Part shown: piece after piece, positions 8,355-16,434 of the stretch
Position numbering within the stretch: position 1 is the first letter of the stretch
Layout of the letters: the number at the start of each line of letters is the position of its first letter
Source: UMGS1052 sp045580005
GTDB taxonomy: Bacteria; Bacillota; Clostridia; Oscillospirales; CAG-382
Reading direction: 5' to 3'
Assembly: GCA_045580005.1 (NCBI GenBank)
Contig: JAZNMZ010000012.1
Location: 11,649-75,648, forward strand
Length of the DNA stretch: 64,000 nt
The notes under the pieces: generated by a model
What the model saw: only the letters and a program-made list of their open reading frames with translations
What the model was told of the DNA's origin: nothing
The model's database searches: none
Made by a program: the position numbers and the translations under genes

Positions 8355-9254
8355 TTATTCTATGTTCTGTATCTGTTCTCTTATCTTCTCAGCTTCGCTC
8401 TTTGCGTCTACTACAAGTGACGCGACCTCGGCATCGTTTGCCTTGGAGCCTGTGGTGTTGATTTCCCTGTTTATTTCTTGCAGGAGAAAATCAAGCTTGC
8501 GTCCCACCTGATTCTTCACACCGGCATTGTCGCCGCAAAGAATACTTCTGAACTGTGCAAAATGGCTCTCAAGACGAACCATCTCCTCGTCTACCGCAAC
8601 CTTGTCCGAGAAGATTGCAACCTCTGTGAGAATTCTCGCTTCGTCAAATTCCATGCTGCCGAGAGTTTCTTTTATCTTGGTCGTGAGTCTTTGCTTATAT
8701 GCTTCCACAATATCGGGAAGACGAATCTTTATCTTTTCTATTATGCCCTCGAGAGTGTCAAGCTTGGAAAGTACATCCTCTCTCAGCTTTTCGCCCTCGG
8801 TCTTCTTCATTTCATAAAAGCGCTCGAGCGCCTCGGTAAGCGGAGCTGAAAGTGCGCTCCATATCACCTCGTCCTCGGGGTCATCTGCCTTTGTGAGAAG
8901 AAATATGTCCCTGTTTGCGGCAACAGAACTCACTGTAATGTCATCAGCAAGGCCAAACTCATCGCGCAGTGTATAAAGACAGTCGAGATAGCTTTTGAGA
9001 TACTGCTTATTGAGCGAAAGCTCCTGCTCGTCACCGTCTGTGAAATTATCAAATCCGAGAAAAAGCTCAATCTTGCCTCTGCCTGCATAATTTGCGATAA
9101 GCTGCTTTATCCTCTCCTCAAAACGGAGATAAAGCTTGGGCATCTTGCAGGTGATGTCAAGATATCTTGAATTGACAGATTTAAGCTCGACTGTCAGTGT
9201 TTTTCCCGGTATCGGAGCAGTTGCTCTGCCGTGCCCCGTCATGCTGATTATCAT
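8355..9254 (-). CDS. yicC: YicC-family endoribonuclease
   Basis: YicC/YloC proteins are endoribonucleases that affect small RNA or mRNA turnover. From ATG at 9254 the product is 299 residues and begins MIISMTGHGRA, the family signature; the YicC N-terminal domain covers about 1-160 and the DUF1808 domain the last 85 residues, which contain VGRKLDFLLQEINREINT. An in-frame start at 9323 would add 23 residues that do not look like the family. It is the first gene of the ten-gene operon and has a near-consensus promoter 87 bases upstream. Confidence 0.93.
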   Translation of the reverse strand: MIISMTGHGRATAPIPGKTLTVELKSVNSRYLDITCKMPKLYLRFEERIKQLIANYAGRGKIELFLGFDNFTDGDEQELSLNKQYLKSYLDCLYTLRDEFGLADDITVSSVAANRDIFLLTKADDPEDEVIWSALSAPLTEALERFYEMKKTEGEKLREDVLSKLDTLEGIIEKIKIRLPDIVEAYKQRLTTKIKETLGSMEFDEARILTEVAIFSDKVAVDEEMVRLESHFAQFRSILCGDNAGVKNQVGRKLDFLLQEINREINTTGSKANDAEVASLVVDAKSEAEKIREQIQNIE

Positions 9255-9340
9255 ATCTTTGTTTTTGCCTCTCAAAAATTTTATACTGTCTTTGCAGATA
9301 TCGACAAATAGCGACAATATCACATGCTACAGTATACTAT

Positions 9341-9369
9341 ATTATAGAATAAAAAAAGCAGTTTGTCAA
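9341..9369 (-). promoter_or_regulatory. Sigma-A promoter of the yicC operon
   Basis: On the minus strand TTGACA (9364-9369) and TATAAT (9341-9346) are separated by exactly 17 bases, a perfect consensus. The -35 box lies within the 3' arm of the terminator hairpin of the preceding gene. Confidence 0.85.
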
Positions 9370-9386
9370 GGAAATTCTTGTCAAAC
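9352..9386 (-). terminator. Intrinsic terminator after the 9413 membrane protein gene
   Basis: On the minus strand GTTTGACAAG and CTTGACAAAC pair with one A-A mismatch around a six-base loop, followed by TGC and seven T. It ends the membrane-protein transcript and overlaps the -35 box of the yicC promoter. Confidence 0.6.
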
Positions 9387-9412
9387 CACTTCAAAAATAA
9401 GCAAAAACTACA

Positions 9413-9988
9413 CTAAAAATTCTTTTTTTCCGCTCGGCTTTTGCGGAAGATATATGTGTATATAAGCTCAATCCTGTCAAGGAACATATCGTAGACCAAC
9501 AAAAAAAGATTAAGCACACCGTAAAGGACCGCAAAAACCGCATGATTTGACAATCCGAACGCACTAAATTCGGACAGTATTGCCTCAAGTCCGTAGATCT
9601 TTGCAAAAATCGCAAAAATCACGCTCACGCTGATATTAAACACTGCAAATTTGGGGACAAAAGCAAGAAGTCTTGACTTTATTTTCGCATCGCAAAGCTT
9701 CTTGAGCGCAGGAAAGTACCCTGCAACAAACACAAAATACCAGGTTGAGCTTGCCACAGGAAGAAAAACGAATGACAAAACCGAGCTCACAGCATAAATG
9801 ACAAGAGAGTATTTTGTGCCAAACTCGACCACTGCCACAAGTATGACAATCGACGAAAGTGCCGCGCAGGTCATATCAAGCAGCTCAAACACGCCTCCCA
9901 CAACAAGCAGCACTGTTGCAAGGGAAGCAAGAATCGCACCGTGCGCCATGCGCAATATTCTATTCTTGTTCCTGTGTTTTTGTGACAT
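9413..9988 (-). CDS. Hypothetical polytopic membrane protein
   Basis: A 191-residue protein with about five or six hydrophobic helices spread over residues 15-175 and a short basic tail (FRKSRAEKKNF). I do not recognise a named family with certainty; size, helix number and spacing resemble small ECF-transporter substrate-binding subunits or YybS-like membrane proteins, but no substrate motif is visible. The ATG at 9988 is preferred because AAGGAG stands seven bases before it. It begins one base after the stop of the VOC protein gene, so the two are co-transcribed. Confidence 0.65.
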   Translation of the reverse strand: MSQKHRNKNRILRMAHGAILASLATVLLVVGGVFELLDMTCAALSSIVILVAVVEFGTKYSLVIYAVSSVLSFVFLPVASSTWYFVFVAGYFPALKKLCDAKIKSRLLAFVPKFAVFNISVSVIFAIFAKIYGLEAILSEFSAFGLSNHAVFAVLYGVLNLFLLVYDMFLDRIELIYTYIFRKSRAEKKNF

Positions 9989-9989
9989 C

Positions 9990-10394
9990 TCAAAGCTCCT
10001 TAAAAAACTCCACAAGCTCTCCGTCGGGGCCTTTTACAAATGCAATTCTCGCGTCAAAAGTACGCTCTCCCGAGCCGATAGTGACTGTCTCGGGAGCAAT
10101 ATGCGCTGCCGCTCCTGCCGAGAGTGCAAGAGCATAGGCGGCGTCGACATCATCTGTGCATAGAGCTATATGAGCGTACTTTCCCTCTGCCTGATAGCTG
10201 TCCGAGCCGTTTGCAAAAAGCTCAAGTTTTGCTCCATCTGATATGTCAAGAAGCACTCCTCTGCCTGTTCCCTCTCCCCATGATGCAAACTCGCAAAGGC
10301 CGAGCTTTTTGTAAAACTCTAAGGATCTGTCAAAATCGCTTGATCTAAGTGCTATATGATGTACACCGAGGCCTGTAATTACTTTGTTTGCCAT
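9990..10394 (-). CDS. VOC-family (glyoxalase/bleomycin-resistance fold) protein
   Basis: A 134-residue vicinal oxygen chelate protein, built from two beta-alpha-beta-beta-beta modules. The expected metal-ligand positions are present: GVHHIAL near residue 9, YAHIALC near 70 and DGELVEFF at the end. These resemble methylmalonyl-CoA epimerase and glyoxalase I relatives, but the substrate cannot be told. ATG at 10394 has GGAGAGG upstream. First gene of a two-gene unit with the membrane protein; a consensus-like promoter lies directly upstream. Confidence 0.82.
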   Translation of the reverse strand: MANKVITGLGVHHIALRSSDFDRSLEFYKKLGLCEFASWGEGTGRGVLLDISDGAKLELFANGSDSYQAEGKYAHIALCTDDVDAAYALALSAGAAAHIAPETVTIGSGERTFDARIAFVKGPDGELVEFFKEL

Positions 10395-10426
10395 AATATC
10401 CTCTCCATATTTTTTGTGATAGTACA

Positions 10427-10455
10427 ATTATAGCGCCAAAAGGTGTGTTTTACAA
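10427..10455 (-). promoter_or_regulatory. Sigma-A promoter of the VOC protein gene
   Basis: Minus strand TTGTAA (10450-10455), 17-base spacer, TATAAT (10427-10432), about 33 bases before the start codon. Confidence 0.7.
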
Positions 10456-10525
10456 GCAAATTTTGTATATTTTTTCTATTGGGGGACAAAATACCCTCAA
10501 AGTATTTTCTTCGGAGGTCGGTATT

Positions 10526-10816
10526 ATGATAAAAGGGTGCGCACGCCGCATGATTATCCTCAAGGACACGGGCAGTGATTTTTTTGAGGAGGCGTATTTT
10601 GTGCTCAAATCCTCGCCCGACACAGGGCTTATCCGCTCGGAAAAGGATTTCGTTGCCGAAGCGAACAGAATAATCGCGTCAAACTCGCCCGTGTCAAAGA
10701 ATTCGCTTTCCGTAGGAGGCAAAAAAGGCACATCCCACAGTGAAAAGTCGCTGTTTTTTCTGCTCGGCGCACTTGCAGGAGCCGTATCAATGTGGGGAGC
10801 GTCCATCCTGCTTTAA
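10526..10816 (+). CDS. Small conserved protein with C-terminal membrane helix
   Basis: A 96-residue protein starting at ATG 10526 behind GGAGG (an upstream in-frame ATG at 10445 has no ribosome-binding site). It opens MIKGCARRMIILKDTGSDFF, followed by a short helical part, a low-complexity Ser/Gly/Lys linker and one hydrophobic segment at the C-terminus (LFFLLGALAGAVSMWGASIL). It would be tail-anchored with the N-terminus in the cytoplasm. I recall similar MIKGCxRRM proteins in Clostridia but know no function. It is monocistronic, with its own terminator. Confidence 0.72.
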   Translation: MIKGCARRMIILKDTGSDFFEEAYFVLKSSPDTGLIRSEKDFVAEANRIIASNSPVSKNSLSVGGKKGTSHSEKSLFFLLGALAGAVSMWGASILL

Positions 10817-10821
10817 AGGTC

Positions 10822-10846
10822 AAAGACTGCGGCGCAGTCTTTTTTC
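10822..10846 (+). terminator. Intrinsic terminator
   Basis: AAAGACTGC and GCAGTCTTT pair around a GGC loop, followed by a T run; it lies just after the small protein gene ending at 10816. Confidence 0.85.
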
Positions 10847-10910
10847 TTAAAATTAAATGTTAACTTTTCAAAAACAGAGTAAAAATATTGTAAACAAGAG
10901 CTCCAAACAG

Positions 10911-10939
10911 TTGACAAAATATTTGTTATATGGTAGAGT
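10911..10939 (+). promoter_or_regulatory. Promoter of the aminotransferase unit
   Basis: TTGACA (10911-10916), 17-base spacer, TAGAGT (10934-10939). Transcription would begin near 10946, giving a leader of about 130 bases before the aminotransferase start. Confidence 0.65.
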
Positions 10940-11001
10940 TTTTCTGTGGCAATACCAGACACAGAAAGTCTTGTAAACAATATCACAACTACAAACTTTC
11001 A

Positions 11002-11030
11002 CCCTCTGCAAGCCGATGCAGAGGGCGTTT
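11002..11030 (+). promoter_or_regulatory. Terminator-like hairpin in the aminotransferase leader (possible attenuator)
   Basis: CCCTCTGCA and TGCAGAGGG form a perfect nine-pair stem with a six-base loop, followed by CGTTTTAT. The 5' arm can also pair with GCAGTGAGGG at 11064-11073, which contains the Shine-Dalgarno sequence of the aminotransferase, so two exclusive folds are possible. The structures are read from the sequence; a regulatory role is inference. Confidence 0.45.
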
Positions 11031-11077
11031 TATCATTAGCAGTTTTTCAACGAATACTCGGTCGCAGTGAGGGCAAA

Positions 11078-12265
11078 ATGCAATATAACATTTCGGACAA
11101 GATGGCAGTTATGAAGCCGTCAGCAATAAGAGAAATTTTCAAAAGTCTGGGCTCTCCCGGAGCAATATCCTTTGCGGCAGGCAACCCTGCTCCAGAATCT
11201 TTTCCGGTAAAGGAAATGTCGGAGATTTCATCCCGCATTTTTGCCGAGAGTGCGTCTTCCGCGCTTCAGTACAGCGTGACAGAGGGCTACCCCAGACTGC
11301 GCACACTCGTACAGAACAGGCTGAAAAACAAATTCAATATCGGCAGCGCCTCGGATATGACAATAATCACATCGGGCGGTCAGCAGGCAATAGAGCTTGC
11401 GTGCAAAGTGCTGTGTAATCCCGGTGATGTCGTTATCTGCGAAAATCCGAGCTTTATAGGTGCGCTCAACGCTTTCCGCTCAAACGGGGCAAAGCCTGTA
11501 GGAGTCGGGCTGTGCGACGACGGAATTGATCTTGCCACGCTCGAAGAAGCTTTAAGAGAGCACAAGAACGCAAAGCTACTGTATCTCATACCCACATTCC
11601 ACAACCCTGCCGGAATCACAATGTCATATGAAAAGAGAAAGGCTGTATACGAGCTTGCGAGAAAATATGACACAATCATCCTCGAGGACAATCCCTACGG
11701 CGAGCTCAGATTTGACGGAGAGGATATTCCCACAATAAAGAGCATGGACACCGACGGCAGAGTTATCTACTGCGGTTCGTTCTCCAAGATTCTCTCGGCA
11801 GGTATGCGAGTCGGCTTTGTCTGTGCAAACGAGGAAATAGTGCAGAAGATGGTTGTCGCAAAGCAAGTCGAGGATGTACATACAAACATCTTTTTTCAGA
11901 TGATTTGTGCGGAATTTATTGATAAATACGACCTTGACGCACACATAAGCACCATACGCGCCCTATACTATGATAAATGCCATCTCATGCTTGACTGTCT
12001 TGACAAATATATGCCCAGGGAAGTAAAATACACCCGTCCCGCGGGGGGACTTTTTATCTGGTGTACACTCCCTGAAAAGATTACCCTTTCGCAATTTATT
12101 GAAGAAACAAAAAAAGCAAATGTTTTTGCCGTTCCCGGTACAGCCTTTAACTGCGATGAGACTGCAGACTCCCGTTCTTTCAGGCTCAACTACTCAATGC
12201 CGTCAAACGAGGAAATCGAAAAGGGTATAAAAATCCTTGCAGACATCATAAAAAGAAAACTATAA
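11078..12265 (+). CDS. PLP-dependent aminotransferase, class I/II (2-aminoadipate/MocR-type family)
   Basis: Fold-type I aminotransferase, 395 residues, probably acting on an amino acid and 2-oxoglutarate. The start at 11078 gives MQYNISDKMAVMKPSAIREI, which matches relatives, with GAGGG in front; the frame is open further upstream from a GTG at 10946 but that part forms the structured leader. ISFAAGNPAPESFP is the substrate-loop motif, NPAGITM and DNPYGELRF contain the conserved Asn and Asp-Tyr that hold PLP, and YCGSFSKILSAGMRVGF carries the Schiff-base Lys. Close relatives include LysN, aromatic and branched-chain aminotransferases; the substrate is not determinable. It is followed six bases later by an EamA exporter. 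Confidence 0.9.
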   Translation: MQYNISDKMAVMKPSAIREIFKSLGSPGAISFAAGNPAPESFPVKEMSEISSRIFAESASSALQYSVTEGYPRLRTLVQNRLKNKFNIGSASDMTIITSGGQQAIELACKVLCNPGDVVICENPSFIGALNAFRSNGAKPVGVGLCDDGIDLATLEEALREHKNAKLLYLIPTFHNPAGITMSYEKRKAVYELARKYDTIILEDNPYGELRFDGEDIPTIKSMDTDGRVIYCGSFSKILSAGMRVGFVCANEEIVQKMVVAKQVEDVHTNIFFQMICAEFIDKYDLDAHISTIRALYYDKCHLMLDCLDKYMPREVKYTRPAGGLFIWCTLPEKITLSQFIEETKKANVFAVPGTAFNCDETADSRSFRLNYSMPSNEEIEKGIKILADIIKRKL

Positions 12266-12271
12266 GGCAAC

Positions 12272-13165
12272 ATGAACAGTTTAAGATCCAAAGCTTACGG
12301 CATTTTTTACATAATACTTGCAGCAGTATTCTGGGGAGTTTTCCCTGTGTTCAATCGTCTTTTGTACGCAAACGGCTTCACAGTTTTTGAGGCGTCGGCA
12401 TATAGAGCCTTTTCAGCAGCACTTATATACCTTATATGGGGGGCGGCGTCGGGTGAATTTAAGAGTATAAAAATCAAAAGTCTGCCGTTTTTTGCATTTT
12501 ACGGGCTGGTTTCGGTTTTTGGCACATTTTTATTTTATGCTCTTGCAATAAGAGAGCTGTCTGCCGCAATGGCAGCAATGCTTCTTTATACCGCTCCGTC
12601 TTTTGTGATAATCTTTTCGAGAATAATATATAAAGAAAAAATTACGCCGGTAAAGCTTGTCGCGCTCATTCTCACATTCTGCGGCTGCTTCCTTGTAATA
12701 CGGGGCTATGACATATCGTCACTCAAGGTGAACGCACGCGGAATTTTCTACGGACTTATGTCGGGCATAAGCTACTCTATGCTCACTGTTGTGGGCAGAT
12801 ATTCACTCGCAAAATACTCGCGCCTGCAGAATACTTTCCTGCCGACAATATTTGCTTCACTCATTTTTATGGTGATATGTCCCCCACACACTCTTTCAGG
12901 TTTTTCGGGGATAAATATTATATACATACTTGCAACCGGAATTATAGGAACCGTCCTTCCGTACTTCTTCTACATGAAAGGACTTTCCATAGGGGTCGAC
13001 GGCGGCAAGGCAAGCATACTTGCCAATATTGAGCCTATTGTTGCAACTGTGTGCGGAACTGTATTCTTCCAGGATTTTCTGGAAATTCCGCACCAGATTA
13101 TAGGTATTGCGATTACACTCGCAGGCGCGATTTTGCCGATTATTGCAGACAAAAGCAAAGAATAA
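12272..13165 (+). CDS. EamA/DMT-superfamily transporter
   Basis: A 297-residue membrane protein with ten predicted helices in two EamA repeats (about 10-140 and 155-290), the classic drug/metabolite transporter layout. The first repeat has the family-like FWGVFPVFNRLLYANGF. Related proteins export amino acids or other metabolites. Its tight link (six bases) to the aminotransferase suggests the two act on the same or related amino acid, as inference. AAGG precedes the ATG. Confidence 0.88.
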   Translation: MNSLRSKAYGIFYIILAAVFWGVFPVFNRLLYANGFTVFEASAYRAFSAALIYLIWGAASGEFKSIKIKSLPFFAFYGLVSVFGTFLFYALAIRELSAAMAAMLLYTAPSFVIIFSRIIYKEKITPVKLVALILTFCGCFLVIRGYDISSLKVNARGIFYGLMSGISYSMLTVVGRYSLAKYSRLQNTFLPTIFASLIFMVICPPHTLSGFSGINIIYILATGIIGTVLPYFFYMKGLSIGVDGGKASILANIEPIVATVCGTVFFQDFLEIPHQIIGIAITLAGAILPIIADKSKE

Positions 13166-13190
13166 ATTGCCTTTTTTGAAAGGAAAAAAT

Positions 13191-13988
13191 ATGAAATTTA
13201 CTGTTTTATGCGACAACTACACAAAGCTCCAAAAGCCGCTCCTTGCAGAGCCGGGACTGAGCATGTACATTGAAGACGGAAACGAAAAGATTCTTTTCGA
13301 CACAGGGTATTCTGATGTATTCCTAAAAAACGCAGCAGAGCTGTCTGTCAACCTGCCGTCGGTTGATAAAATAGTAATCTCCCACGGTCACGACGACCAT
13401 ACGGGAGGTCTCAAGTATCTGTTCCGAAAGGTGCCTACAAAGCACATCGAGGTTTACGCCCATCCTGCGGCGTTCAGACCAAAAACAAAGGACGGCAGGA
13501 GCTTCGGCTCGCCGTATGGTACAGACGATCTCAAGTCGCGCTGTACTCTGCGCCTTTCAAAAGAACCTGTGAAGCTTTCCGAAAAGCTTACCTTTCTCGG
13601 CGAGATACCGACATACCCCGACCTTGAAAAGCGCACGCCGCTGGGCTTTTGCGAGGACAGTGCCGATATGCTTTATGACGACACGGCGCTCGTATACAAC
13701 GGAAAAGACGGTCTTACAATTCTCACAGGCTGCTCACACAGCGGCATTACCAACATCTGCGAGTACGCAAAGTATGTGACGGGAGTAAACAAAATTCACA
13801 CTGTCGTCGGCGGTTTCCATATCACCGAGGCAGGTGACAAACTCGATATCGTGTGCAAATACTTTCAAAAAGAAAAGGTGGATATCCTTTACCCCTGCCA
13901 CTGTACCTGCTTTGACGCAAAGTGTGGTCTGAGCGGAATTGCAAAGGTAGCCGAGGTCGGCTCGGGCTTCTCCGGAGAAATCGAATAA
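13191..13988 (+). CDS. Metallo-beta-lactamase-fold hydrolase (COG1237 type)
   Basis: A 265-residue MBL-fold protein. The zinc motif HGHDDH spans residues 65-70, FDTGYSD lies before it, and later His residues occur in LTGCSHSGITN, GGFHITE and YPCHCT. This pattern matches the COG1237 group related to the pterin synthase described in methanogens; real substrates in Clostridia are unknown. The start at 13191 is supported by GAAAGG seven bases upstream. It is the third gene after the aminotransferase and exporter and ends at a strong terminator. Confidence 0.88.
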   Translation: MKFTVLCDNYTKLQKPLLAEPGLSMYIEDGNEKILFDTGYSDVFLKNAAELSVNLPSVDKIVISHGHDDHTGGLKYLFRKVPTKHIEVYAHPAAFRPKTKDGRSFGSPYGTDDLKSRCTLRLSKEPVKLSEKLTFLGEIPTYPDLEKRTPLGFCEDSADMLYDDTALVYNGKDGLTILTGCSHSGITNICEYAKYVTGVNKIHTVVGGFHITEAGDKLDIVCKYFQKEKVDILYPCHCTCFDAKCGLSGIAKVAEVGSGFSGEIE

Positions 13989-13995
13989 AAACAAT

Positions 13996-14026
13996 AAAAA
14001 GTGGCTGTAAAACAGCCACTTTTTTA
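13996..14026. terminator. Bidirectional terminator between convergent genes
   Basis: GTGGCTGT and ACAGCCAC pair around an AAA loop, with five A before and six T after, so it can serve both the MBL gene (plus) and the GNAT gene (minus), whose stop lies inside it. Confidence 0.9.
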
Positions 14027-14614
14027 GTTTGTTTTTTCAAAAAATTCCTTTGCGGTGATTTTGTATTCGACAACAGTTTTGTACTCGCCCTTGATGAAAA
14101 GAGAGTTTTTGTATGTATCGACATAGGTCATATTCATCTTCTGCATTACGCGCTCGGAAGCGTCGTTGCCCTGCAGAAACCTTGCGCATATACTCTCAAG
14201 GTCAAAAACCACAAAGCCGAACTTCATCACAGCACGCGCCGCCTCACAGGCAATTCCCATCCCATGATATCCTGGCGCAATGACATAGCCTATCTCAGCG
14301 GTATGCATATTATAATCAAACGAAGTAAATCCGCAGGTGCCTATGAACTTGGAATTTTCCTTATATTCTATTCCAAAATCCCAGAAAGCTCCCTGTGCGT
14401 ACTTTTTTTCCACAAGCTTGAGGTAACGGAATGTCTCCTGCTCACTCTTGTGCGGTGCCCAGGTGAGATATTTTGTCACATCGGCATCCTTCGAATACTC
14501 GTACATATCCGAGGAATCTGCAACAGTAATTCTTCTCAGAATAAGCCTTTCGGTCTCAATTGTCGGAATGTTGCGAAAAACTTCTTTTACTCTTTTGTCG
14601 GTAAGATAGTGCAT
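14024..14614 (-). CDS. GNAT-family N-acetyltransferase (RimJ/RimL-like)
   Basis: A 196-residue acetyl-CoA-dependent acetyltransferase of the RimJ/RimL type. The family opening IETERLILRRITVADSSDMY is at residues 19-38; the acetyl-CoA loop region is GYVIAPGYHGMGIACEAARA and the C-terminal NDASERVMQKMNM is typical. The usual RGxGxA is here YHGMGIA. The substrate is unknown; relatives modify ribosomal proteins or small amines. The start at 14614 lies nine bases after the stop of the TIM-barrel gene and has only a weak ribosome site, which suggests coupling. Confidence 0.87.
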   Translation of the reverse strand: MHYLTDKRVKEVFRNIPTIETERLILRRITVADSSDMYEYSKDADVTKYLTWAPHKSEQETFRYLKLVEKKYAQGAFWDFGIEYKENSKFIGTCGFTSFDYNMHTAEIGYVIAPGYHGMGIACEAARAVMKFGFVVFDLESICARFLQGNDASERVMQKMNMTYVDTYKNSLFIKGEYKTVVEYKITAKEFFEKTN

Positions 14615-14622
14615 AGATATTA

Positions 14623-15477
14623 TCAGATACCCAGCTTCTGCTTCTTTTCCACAAGGAATGAGTAAGCTTTCTTTATATCGCCGATAGGATCGTCGCCAAC
14701 CTCGCGCTCGATTGTGAGGAAGCCGCAAAAGCCGATTCTGTCAAGCGCTCTAAGATAGTTTTCCCAGTCAACCTGGCCTGTGCCAAGAGGAACCTCTTCA
14801 AAAGCATTTGATGTGGGGATGTTGTCAAGGTCAACTATTTTGTAAACCTGGAGAGGGTTGCATTCGCCGAGCTTTACGCCGTCTTTTGCGTGAGTGTGAA
14901 CGATGTATGGAGCAAGGTTATCGACAGCCTTTACGGGATCGTCGCCTGTTACCATAACAAGGTTTGCGGGGTCAAGGTTAACCGCAACGCCGGTAGAACC
15001 AAGAGTATCAAGGAATGCGCGGAGAGTCTTTGATGTTTCGGGGCCTGTTTCAATTGCAAAGTGAGAGCCCATATCATCTGCAAACCTTGCAAGCTCAAAG
15101 CAAGCCTCCTGCATAATCTTGTATCTTTCTTCTTTCTTATCTTCGGGAACAACACCGATGTGTGTTGTAACAATATCTGTGCCAAGTTCTTTTGCAAGCT
15201 CGAGAATTCTCTTGGATTTTTCGATAAGTTCGGGGTTAAGCTCCTTGTTGCCGAAGCCTCTGCCGAGGTCACCGCAGATAGCGGAGAATACAAGACCGTT
15301 TGCATCCATCATCGAAAGAAGCTCTTTCTTCTTGTCTGCTGTCATGTTTTCGGGAGCATGGTCTCCTGTAGTGCAGTACATCTGGATACCCTGTACACCG
15401 ATTTCTTTTGCCACTTCAATAGCTTCTCTGTCTGGAAGCTTAAATGATTCGAGCATTGCGCCGATTTTGAGTGCCAT
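14623..15477 (-). CDS. Sugar phosphate isomerase/epimerase-like TIM barrel
   Basis: A 284-residue xylose isomerase-like TIM barrel (AP endonuclease family 2 fold), as in IolE, IolI and related sugar epimerases. The metal-binding pattern is visible: THIGV, the Glu in FAIETGP, the Asp in VNLDPANLV, HTHAKDG and the final ERE. The particular sugar cannot be inferred. It follows yfbR by 29 bases and precedes a GNAT. Confidence 0.88.
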   Translation of the reverse strand: MALKIGAMLESFKLPDREAIEVAKEIGVQGIQMYCTTGDHAPENMTADKKKELLSMMDANGLVFSAICGDLGRGFGNKELNPELIEKSKRILELAKELGTDIVTTHIGVVPEDKKEERYKIMQEACFELARFADDMGSHFAIETGPETSKTLRAFLDTLGSTGVAVNLDPANLVMVTGDDPVKAVDNLAPYIVHTHAKDGVKLGECNPLQVYKIVDLDNIPTSNAFEEVPLGTGQVDWENYLRALDRIGFCGFLTIEREVGDDPIGDIKKAYSFLVEKKQKLGI

Positions 15478-15506
15478 AGTGTTTTCTCGCTTTCTTAATA
15501 TATTTT

Positions 15507-16082
15507 TTAAAGTTCATCAAGTGTTAACTTAAACGCAGGAATCATATTCTCAACAAAATATTTTACCTCGGGCAAATCTATCTTCTCGATAACCTCAAGA
15601 GTCGAAGAAAGCGCCTTTGAAAATTCGGCGTTTCCGTCCTTTACCTCCTCAATACATTTGATAAGTGCCGAGAGCTTATCTGCACTTTTTATCAAGAGCT
15701 TTGTCTGCTCGTCGCACTCACAGTTAATAACAGCTTCGTACTCCTCCGCAAGCTCATGCGGAAGCTTTGACAAAAGCGTGCGGCAGGCGTTGCTTTCCAC
15801 CTGCTTGTAGCTGTTTTTGATATCGTCGTTAAAATACTTGACAGGTGTCGGAAGATCGCCTGTTATAATCTCTGATATGTCGTGGTAAAGCGCAAGAGTT
15901 GCAATCTTATCGCAGTCGTAGCTCTTGCCGAAAAGCTTGTTTCCGATAACAGCAAGCGCATGGGCAATCATTGCAGTTTCCGCGCAGTGCTCGGTGAGGG
16001 TCTCGTTGCGCGAGTTCTTCATCAATCCCCAGCGGTTTATATATTTCATTCTAAAAGCAAGTGCAAAAAATGACGAACCCAT
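15507..16082 (-). CDS. yfbR: 5'-deoxynucleotidase YfbR-like HD hydrolase
   Basis: HD-domain phosphohydrolase that removes phosphate from deoxynucleoside 5'-monophosphates. The 191 residues begin with the family signature FRMKYINRWGLM, followed by the metal ligands EH at 31-32, the HD pair at 67-68 (YHDISE) and a later Asp in KSADKLSALIK. Length and order fit the E. coli enzyme. AGGTG precedes the ATG and a promoter lies 28 bases upstream. Confidence 0.92.
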   Translation of the reverse strand: MGSSFFALAFRMKYINRWGLMKNSRNETLTEHCAETAMIAHALAVIGNKLFGKSYDCDKIATLALYHDISEIITGDLPTPVKYFNDDIKNSYKQVESNACRTLLSKLPHELAEEYEAVINCECDEQTKLLIKSADKLSALIKCIEEVKDGNAEFSKALSSTLEVIEKIDLPEVKYFVENMIPAFKLTLDEL

Positions 16083-16109
16083 ACTTCACCTCGTAAAATT
16101 ATTACCCTG

Positions 16110-16138
16110 ATTATATCATATTTTAAGACATAAGTAAA
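16110..16138 (-). promoter_or_regulatory. Promoter of the yfbR unit
   Basis: Minus strand TTTACT (16133-16138), 17-base spacer, TATAAT (16110-16115). Confidence 0.7.
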
Positions 16139-16210
16139 TACTTTCGATAAAAAAAGCTAAGTATTGGCCAAATTCTGCTAAATACAAAAAGGCGAATTTT
16201 AAAGTATGTA

Positions 16211-16240
16211 TTGACAAAATACTCCCTTTTATGATATTAT
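16211..16240 (+). promoter_or_regulatory. Promoter of the SAM riboswitch and metK
   Basis: TTGACA (16211-16216), 18-base spacer, TATTAT (16235-16240); transcription would start a few bases before the riboswitch P1 helix. Confidence 0.75.
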
Positions 16241-16261
16241 ATTAGCGTAACAAAAAATAAA

Positions 16262-16406
16262 TCTTATCAAGAGTGGCTGAGGGGACAGGACCAACGAAGC
16301 CCGGCAACCTGTAAATTACTGTTACAAGGTGCTACTTCCTGCAGGGCGCAAGCTCTGAAAGATGAGAGATTATCTTCCCCTATCCTCTTACAAGAGGATT
16401 TTTTTA
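16262..16406 (+). promoter_or_regulatory. SAM-I riboswitch (S-box) with terminator, controlling metK
   Basis: The aptamer begins CTTATCAAGAG and carries the S-box hallmarks GGCTGAGGG, ACGAAGCCCGGCAACC, GGTGCTACTTCCTGC and a closing GATGAGAG. The P1 helix pairs 16263-16268 with 16362-16367. The expression platform is a terminator at 16382-16406: ATCCTCT and AGAGGAT with a TACA loop and a T run. By the known S-box mechanism, SAM binding favours the terminator and switches metK off. Confidence 0.97.
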
Positions 16407-16434
16407 TGCCCTAAAAGGAAAGGAACAACAAATT

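Noticed and set aside
10946..11077. In-frame GTG start that would extend the aminotransferase by 44 residues
   Set aside because: The region forms a structured leader, lies at the predicted transcription start and gives a sequence unlike the family N-terminus.
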